This document shows, piece after piece, positions 10,014 through 15,542 of a DNA stretch of 15,542 nt. The stretch is from assembly GCA_022578965.1 (NCBI GenBank), contig MU400991.1:1-15542 (forward strand), read 5' to 3'. The notes beneath the pieces are model-generated. The model did no database searches, had not been told where the DNA came from, and worked only from the letters and a program-made list of their open reading frames with translations. How positions within the stretch are numbered: position 1 is the first letter of the stretch; every line of letters starts with the position of its first letter. The translations under genes were made by a program, and so were the position numbers. Source of the DNA: Xylaria sp. FL1777 (taxonomy: Eukaryota; Ascomycota; Sordariomycetes; Xylariales; Xylariaceae).

Positions 10014-11400
10014 ATAATGTTAAACAATTTATTTATTAAAAACATAACTAATGCGTTATTAAAACTTATTAGTAATATAACTATAAAGCAGTAATGTTTT
10101 AATAAAAAACATAAAGCTAATAAACTTTTTAATATATAAAAAATAGTTAATAAAATTATAAAACTAGTATTATAGCTACTAACAAAAGAAAAAATAGCAA
10201 AAGAAATCTTTCTTTAAAAAAACGCAAAAAAAGCGCAAATAATATATATATTAAAAAAAGCCTAAAAAAGCTAGTAAAGCATAAAGCTTAACAACAAAAA
10301 TAACCTTAATATATTTATAACTTGCTATAATTTAAATGCTGCTATAAAAACTAATTAATAAAGCGTTAAAAATACTATTTAAAAGCTTTTTTAATAAACT
10401 TTGTTAAACATAAATACATTAAAATTTTAAGCATAAATTGCAGCTTTATAGCTAGCTTGCAATAATAAAGCAATATTATTTAAACAAAACAAAAAAGTAT
10501 TAATTAAAGTTAAAAAACAAGCTAATAATTTTAAAAATAAAATATTAGCTAATATTATTAAAGCAGTAAATATAACGCTTATAAGCAATAATATAATTGC
10601 TGCTAAAAAGCTATATAGCAAAAATATAGTAATTATTTTTAAAAAAGCAGTACTTTAAAAAGCTAAAAAAAGGAAATAAATTATAAAAGCTTTTAAAAAA
10701 AAGTTAAAAATACAACAAAAAAAAGCAGCGCTAATAATAAAAAGCGTTTTAGCAAAATAAATTAAAGTAATATATTTAAATAAAGATTTATTATAGCTAT
10801 TATATAATAAACATTTTAAAGTTATAAAGTATAAAAAAATGCTATTTAAAAATATAAAAGCTAAATTTGCATTAATATTATTATATATAAGCAACATTAT
10901 AGCAGCTAAAATAATATGTAAAAAGAGCTTTTTATAAAAAGCTTAGCTATTTAACTATAAACTTTTTACTATAAAGCTTAAAGTTATATAGTGCTTTAAT
11001 TGCTATAAATATAATTATATAGCTAAATATTGCTGCAAAAACTTAAAGTATAGCTATTGCTTAGCTTTAAAGCATTAAAAAAATAAAAAAAGCTGCTTAA
11101 TAAAAACGTAAAAAGTAAAGCAAAAATGCATAAACTATAAAAAAGCATATATAGCATAAAATAAAGCTTGCTAAAAAAAAATCAAACAAAAAAATAAAGC
11201 AAAAGTAATATATATGTTATAATTTAAAAGCTTTTAAAGTGCTAAAAAAACAATAATAATAAGCAAAAAAATAAATAAAAATAATTTAAAAATACTAATA
11301 GCGTTAGCATTTATAAAGCTAAATAAAAAAAAATTACTAGTAAAAAAATAGCAAACTAATAATACAAATAAAAACTTATTTTTATTAATTTAATAATATA
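10014..11400 (+). pseudogene. LINE ORF1 (gag-like, three CCHC zinc knuckles), copy 2, decayed
   Basis: This counterpart of the 1812-3195 ORF1 keeps one frame from ATG 10017 (preceded by ATA 10014, a possible former ATG) to the first knuckle at 10992, 975 bases without a net frameshift. The protein would be a nucleic-acid-binding gag-like factor acting with ORF2 in the element's ribonucleoprotein. Knuckle 1 at 10992-11033 is C-x2-C-x4-[H now Y]-x4-C. In knuckle 2 the residue next to a lost Cys is Ser AGC here and Asn AAC in copy 1, implying an ancestral Gly GGC, as expected for a CG-x-C motif; a Cys codon that is TAC at 2891 in copy 1 is TGC here. Knuckle 3 follows to about 11171. Internal stops are TAA/TAG at former Gln, Trp or Arg codons. 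The 3' end, and whether ORF1 overlaps ORF2, cannot be settled. Confidence 0.82.
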
Positions 11401-11401
11401 T

Positions 11402-14400
11402 AATATTGCTTTTTAAAATATTGCAAAATTAAAAAGTAATATAGCATATATACTATAAAACAATAGCTTTAATTATATAGCAGTTTAAAAGCTAATAATT
11501 AATAAATATAGCAATATATATTACTTTAGTAGTAATAACTATTAAGTTATTTAGTTAAAAAGCAATGCTATGCTATATATAAACAAAAAAATTATAATAA
11601 AAATGCTAGCAAAAAACGCTAATAAAAACTAAGTAAAAGTTATAATAAATAGTAATAATTTAGTAATATTTTTATAATTAATATATTTGCTAAATTAAAA
11701 AAAAACAGTTTAATATAGTTTAATTTAAAAAATATATAAAGCAAACAAGCTAAAAAAACATTATATATTTATAAACAACTTTAATTTTTACTACTTATTA
11801 TAAAATTTAAAAAGCAAAAAAAGCTAAAAAATAAATAAACTGCTTAAGTTTACTATATAATAAGATTTTATGCTAACTATTTTTTAAAAAAAAGTAATTA
11901 AAACAAAGCATAAATAAAAAAGCTTAATAATAAACTTAATATAAATATTTAGTAATTTAGTTATTATTTATTAAAAAAACTTAAAATAGCTAAGTTTTAA
12001 TTATAAAGCACTAAAAGTTATAATTAATTTAAAAATAGCTTTATAAAAATATTTAAAAAAAGCAAAAAAATAAAACTAGCTTAAATTAAACAAAAATAAA
12101 ATAGTTATAAAAGCAAAAGCTATTATTATAAAAATGCATACGTTACGTATATTTAGCAAGCTAAATAATACTTTTAACTTTTTAATTTAATAACTAGTAA
12201 AAATAGCAAATAAAATAATGCTTAAAAAAACTATAAAAAAAAAACATTAAGCATTACTTTAGTAGTTTTTAAAAGTAATTAAAACAAAAAAAAAAGCAAA
12301 ATAAGCATATTGCAAGTTTTAAAGCAAAAGAATTAAAGCAACGTAGTAAGCCTTTAAAAAAAAAAAAAGCTTTTAGCAATAAAATAAAAAAAGCGCAAAA
12401 ACGTAGCTAAAAACAAGCATTTATAAAAACATTTAAAAATTTTAAGTTATTATAAAGCTTAATTAAATAAACAAAGTTTGCTTATAAACTAGCTTTAAAA
12501 GTTATTATAATTTTACTGCTAAAACAAATAAAAAATAAATTGCTTTTTATTAATACTTTTAAAAAAAAAACAGCTTTATTAGTAAAATGCTTTTTTTTTG
12601 TACTATTAGCAAATTTATTTAATATACTTAAAAAAAACCTAACTTATAATAACTATTAAAAGTTTATAATTAATATTAATACAAAAAAAAAAACATAATA
12701 TTGCTAATATAAAAGTTAATGCTATAAAAAATGCTAAAGAATAACTTGCTATTTAATAGCTTTTTTAAAGCTTATAAACTTGTTTTAGCAAAAAAAATAG
12801 CAATACTATATATTGCTAGCTTTTTACTAAAGTATTATTTAGTGCAATTTAAGCAAATAAAAGTAATAATTATATTTAAACTTAAAAAGTTAAAAAAAAC
12901 TAAAAAAATAGCTAAAAAATAGCGCTTTATTACGCTTATTTATATAGTAAAAAAAGAACTAAAAAAAAAGCTATATTATTATATAACAAAAATAGCTAAA
13001 CAAAAAAATTTTTTGTTAAACAACTAAATAAATAACAAATAAAATAAGTTAATAAATATAGCTATTAAACTAATATTAAAAATAATAAAAAAAGCAATTA
13101 GTAAAAAAAGTATAATGTTTTTGTTATAACTAAACATTATAAAAGCTTTTAATATTATTAATAAAAAAAAAATAATATATATTTTATAACAAAAAAGCTT
13201 TTTTTTTTAAATAATTATATAAGTAAACTTTTTTATATTAAATTATATAGTGCATTTTTGCTTTAATAAAGCAGTATTTTAGCTAATAGTACTAAAAGCT
13301 AAAGTTCTTTAAAGGTTTTTACTTTTAATTTTTTTTTTTTTTTTTATATATTTTAATACTTTATAATAACTTTATTATATACTAAAAGCTAATAATAATT
13401 AGCTTTGCTAATAATATTAATTTTATTATAGCAAACTTAAATATAAAATAAAATTATAAAGCTTTAAAAGTAGTATAAAAAACGTATAAAAGCTAAACAA
13501 AACAACATAAAATAAAGTTTATATTACAAAAAAGCAAATTAATGCATTTTTTTAGCAATAAAATAGCGCTTACATAAATAATACACCTTTTTAATATAAT
13601 AGTATACTTAAAAAATAGCGCAAAGTTTTTAAAAGTATAGTTTAATAAAAACATAAAATAAAAAAAATATTTAATAAAGCTTAAAAAAAACTAAATATTT
13701 AGTTATATATAATAACTAAGCTATAAAACTTTATATAAAGCAGCAATATAATAAAAGTAAAATAAATATATATTATAATAATATAAAGCATTTTAGCTTA
13801 TAGTATAACAATTTAGTATAAAAACTTTAAAAAAAATAAAGCAAAAAGTATTGCTAACTTATTAATAACAACTTAAAATAAATGTTTTAAACATATAACT
13901 AAAGCTTTTAAAGCAACTAAAACAAAGTATTTAAAAACTAAAATAAGAATTTTTTTTATTAACTTATATTTTAGCAATAAAATAACAGCTTATAAGTACT
14001 ACATAAAAAGCTTAATAGCTAAAAAATTAATTTAAAAAGTAATAAAAAAAATTAAAACTTTTATTTAAAATATAAAAGCTTAAAAAACTAAAAACTAAAT
14101 AAAAAGCAAGCTTATAAGCAATAATAAAAGCATAACTAAAAAAAATTTAACGTTAGCTTTAAATTTTTAGCAAAAAAAGTAATTAAAAAAAAAAAAACTT
14201 AAAATTATATTAAAAAAAAATAAATAAGCAAATAAAGCTAAATTAAAACAAGCAGCAATTATTTAGCAATAATTAAACAAAAGCTTAGCAAAAATAAAGC
14301 TTTTAAAAAGTATAACAAATTACTAAAGCATAAAGCAGCTATAATAATATAAATGCGTACTAAAAAAATAAAGCTAAAAGCATTTTTGCATAAAAAAAAA

Positions 14401-14720
14401 GTTTTAAGCTTTTTTATGCTTTTTTATAAATATACAAAAAAAAAAAAAACTTTTTAGCATATAGTTTTATATTATAACTTACTAAAAAACAAAAAAAAGT
14501 AGCTATAAAAAAGCTTTATAGCTAAGCTATTATAAATTAATAAAAACTTATAACTAGTTATAAAAAAGCTTAAAGCTATAAATAATATTGCAAAATAGCT
14601 ATTTGCTATTAATAAAATAGCAATATATAATAAAGCAGTTAAAATAAGAAAAAATAAAAAAAGAAAAAAAAAAGCAAGAAATAAAAAAAAAACTAGCAAA
14701 AAAAGCAAAAGCGCTTTTTT
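11402..14720 (+). pseudogene. LINE ORF2 (endonuclease + reverse transcriptase + CCHC), copy 2, decayed
   Basis: A single frame holds all motifs from the endonuclease to RT motif B: IAVQEP remnant at 11477-11494, GDFN-x-HH-x2-W as NNFNFYYLL* at 11774-11803, SDH as FNY at 11996-12004, an open RT finger/palm stretch at 12731-12919 ending where Trp of WRPITLL has become TAG (12920), QMG at 13025-13033, motif A LNIIKAFN at 13130-13153, and motif B GVPQGSPLS as KVL*RFLLL at 13301-13327. A T run at about 13329-13345 precedes a frame change. Motif C then reads FANN at 13404-13415; the retained Ala GCT shows the box was FADD. The segment at 14356-14391 keeps an RT-x-KI-x-L-x2-FLH run typical of the region before the C-terminal finger. 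The finger itself (14425 onward) has Cys changed to Tyr. No RNase H motif is seen. Catalytic Asp residues are Asn, so the product could not work even if stops were suppressed. Ends are approximate. Confidence 0.86.
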
Positions 14721-14832
14721 AAAAGTTCTAAAAAACAAAAAAAAAGCTTTTATATGTTTTTTAAAAAAGCAAAAAGTTTAAAAGCTTTAAAAAAAGTTTT
14801 TTTGCCTTTTAACTATTACTTTTTGTTTAGCA

Positions 14833-14854
14833 AACTAGTTAATAAAAACTAGTT
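14833..14854 (+). other. 3' UTR inverted repeat of LINE copy 2
   Basis: Two AACTAGTT palindromes separated by six bases can pair as one stem or form two small hairpins. The equivalent in copy 1 (6634-6651) has one changed base in the left arm. It lies downstream of ORF2 and upstream of the terminal stem-loop. Confidence 0.4.
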
Positions 14855-14958
14855 ATTATAAAGTAAAAAAACTTTAAAGTAGCAGCGTAAATATTATTAT
14901 ATAAAGTTTTTATTTAGCTTTTTATACGGTTTTACTTATAAGTACACAAGTAAAAAAA

Positions 14959-14983
14959 CCGCGCTATAAAGCAGCACAACAAG
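14959..14983 (+). other. Eroded 3'-terminal stem-loop of LINE copy 2
   Basis: The left arm ccgcgctat and the loop match copy 1 exactly, but the right arm reads acaacaag where copy 1 has atagcggg: three G-to-A changes, plus a C here where copy 1 has T. Pairing is destroyed. The C suggests the ancestral right arm was acagcggg and that copy 1 itself mutated at that site. Confidence 0.6.
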
Positions 14984-14995
14984 TTATTAATAATA
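14984..14995 (+). repeat. (TAA)n tail of LINE copy 2
   Basis: ttattaataata follows the terminal stem-loop and runs directly into the right TSD. It is shorter than the tail of copy 1, as expected for independently synthesised tails. Confidence 0.7.
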
Positions 14996-15009
14996 TATTT
15001 ATTTAGTTC
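14996..15009. repeat. Right target-site duplication of LINE copy 2
   Basis: Exact copy of tatttatttagttc at 9847-9860, marking the 3' limit of the second insertion. Confidence 0.85.
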
Positions 15010-15542
15010 TTAGCTTTTTAGCTATTAATTTTTTATAACTATTAAGCACTAATATATTTATTACTTTTAATCTTTTAAAACCTTTATTAATGCATAATAA
15101 TAAAAGTACTCCGAAAACCTCTTTAACAAACTACTGCTAAAAATCCTATTATTACCTATAAATTAAAACCTTAAAAGCAAACCTGTTATATTAATATATA
15201 ATAGGTCTATTATAATTATTTATGTTTATTATAAAACGTAAATTATTTTAATTGTTTTTTAGTAGCTTTTTTTTATACTTTAGTTTAAAAAGTTTAATTT
15301 TTTGTGCTTTTAATAAATTAAAATATTAATAAAAAGCAAAAAAAAATGCTATTTTTTATGTTATACTATTTTAAATAGCTTAGGTAAATTTTTGCAATAA
15401 ATTTAAAAGGTTTTTAAAAATAATAAAGCTAAACTAAATAATATACGTTATATTATAAATATTTATTTTTATTTTAAAAGCTATAATAATAAATATAATT
15501 TAATAAAAAAAGTTTAGCTTTATAAACTTATTATATAATTAT
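15010..15542. other. Right flank, first ~200 bases less mutated
   Basis: No gene is recognised. Between about 15060 and 15210 the sequence contains many TC, CC and GG dinucleotides (for example actccg, aacctc, aatcct, tacct, ataggtct) that are almost missing elsewhere in the window. After about 15240 the usual A/T-rich pattern returns. The less mutated patch may be single-copy DNA lying between decayed repeats. Confidence 0.5.
15182..15205. other. 24-base near-perfect inverted repeat
   Basis: cctgttatat and atataatagg pair over 10 bp, with one G.T pair, around the loop taat. It lies in the less mutated patch of the right flank. It could be a chance A/T palindrome, a weak terminator-like stem or a remnant of a small inverted-repeat element. 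No flanking gene supports any of these. Confidence 0.3.

Larger units (their letters stand above)
9861..14995 (+). mobile_element. Full-length, mutation-riddled LINE (Tad/I-like), copy 2
   Basis: Second complete copy, about 5.135 kb, same orientation as copy 1 and collinear with it (offset 8199 to 8204, changing only by one or two bases at A and T runs). Reading frames are better kept here than in copy 1. ORF1 is in one frame from ATG 10017 to the knuckle at 10992. The ORF2 endonuclease and RT, from about 11417 through motif B at 13304, are in another single frame. Damage is therefore mainly by transitions making stops rather than by indels. In the 3' part the C-terminal finger cysteines and the terminal stem are more eroded than in copy 1. 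The two copies thus complement each other for inferring the ancestral element. Confidence 0.93.

Noticed and set aside
10427..10897. Two minus-strand open frames with membrane-like composition
   Set aside because: They are antisense to the gag-like core of ORF1, which reads in one sense frame to the zinc knuckles. The hydrophobicity is a base-composition effect.
1658..14995. The two 5.1-kb copies as long terminal repeats of one element or as a segmental duplication
   Set aside because: Each copy has its own ORF1 and ORF2, its own TAA tail and its own TSD, and the flanks are not homologous. They are two independent insertions.
1..15542. Mitochondrial, plastid or bacterial origin because of the extreme A+T content
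   Set aside because: There are no tRNA, rRNA or organellar genes. The coding remnants are a eukaryotic LINE, and the A+T content is explained by C-to-T decay at codons whose ancestral residue is known.

Overview
The window is an extremely AT-rich, gene-poor repeat compartment, most likely from the nuclear genome of a filamentous fungus. I infer this from the type of transposon present and from C-to-T / G-to-A decay resembling repeat-induced point mutation (RIP). I see no intact host gene, tRNA, rRNA or CRISPR array.

Layout: (1) 1-1641, AT-rich flank without a gene. (2) 1658-6794, a full-length, heavily mutated non-LTR retrotransposon (LINE) on the + strand, bracketed by a 16-bp target-site duplication (TSD). 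(3) 6811-9846, AT-rich DNA with a short 38-bp tandem repeat near its right end. (4) 9861-14995, a second full-length copy of the same LINE in the same orientation, bracketed by an unrelated 14-bp TSD. (5) 15010-15542, right flank, whose first ~200 bases are clearly less C/G-depleted.

The LINE is about 5.14 kb and can be read through its mutations. It has a short 5' leader with two small hairpins. ORF1 is a gag-like protein ending in three CCHC zinc knuckles. ORF2 holds an apurinic-type endonuclease (remnants of QEP, GDFN-x-HH and SDH), a reverse transcriptase (remnants of the FFP, WRPI, QMG, LD, GVPQGSP and FADD boxes, plus the later LGV box) and a C-terminal CCHC finger. I find no sign of RNase H. 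The 3' end has a stem-loop and a (TAA)n tail. This is a Tad/I-like fungal LINE. ORF1 would bind the element RNA, and ORF2 would nick target DNA and copy the RNA at the nick. Neither copy can now encode its proteins: Gln, Trp and Arg codons have become stops and A- and T-runs have slipped.

The most interesting signal is the mutation context. Surviving C is almost always preceded by A or G and followed by A or T. TpC, CpC and CpG (and their complements GpA and GpG) are nearly absent, while CpA is common. Classical RIP consumes CpA, so this looks like a RIP-like process with an unusual 5'-neighbour preference. Because GpC survives, Ala GCN, Ser AGC and Cys TGC codons survive, which is why the motifs can still be recognised.
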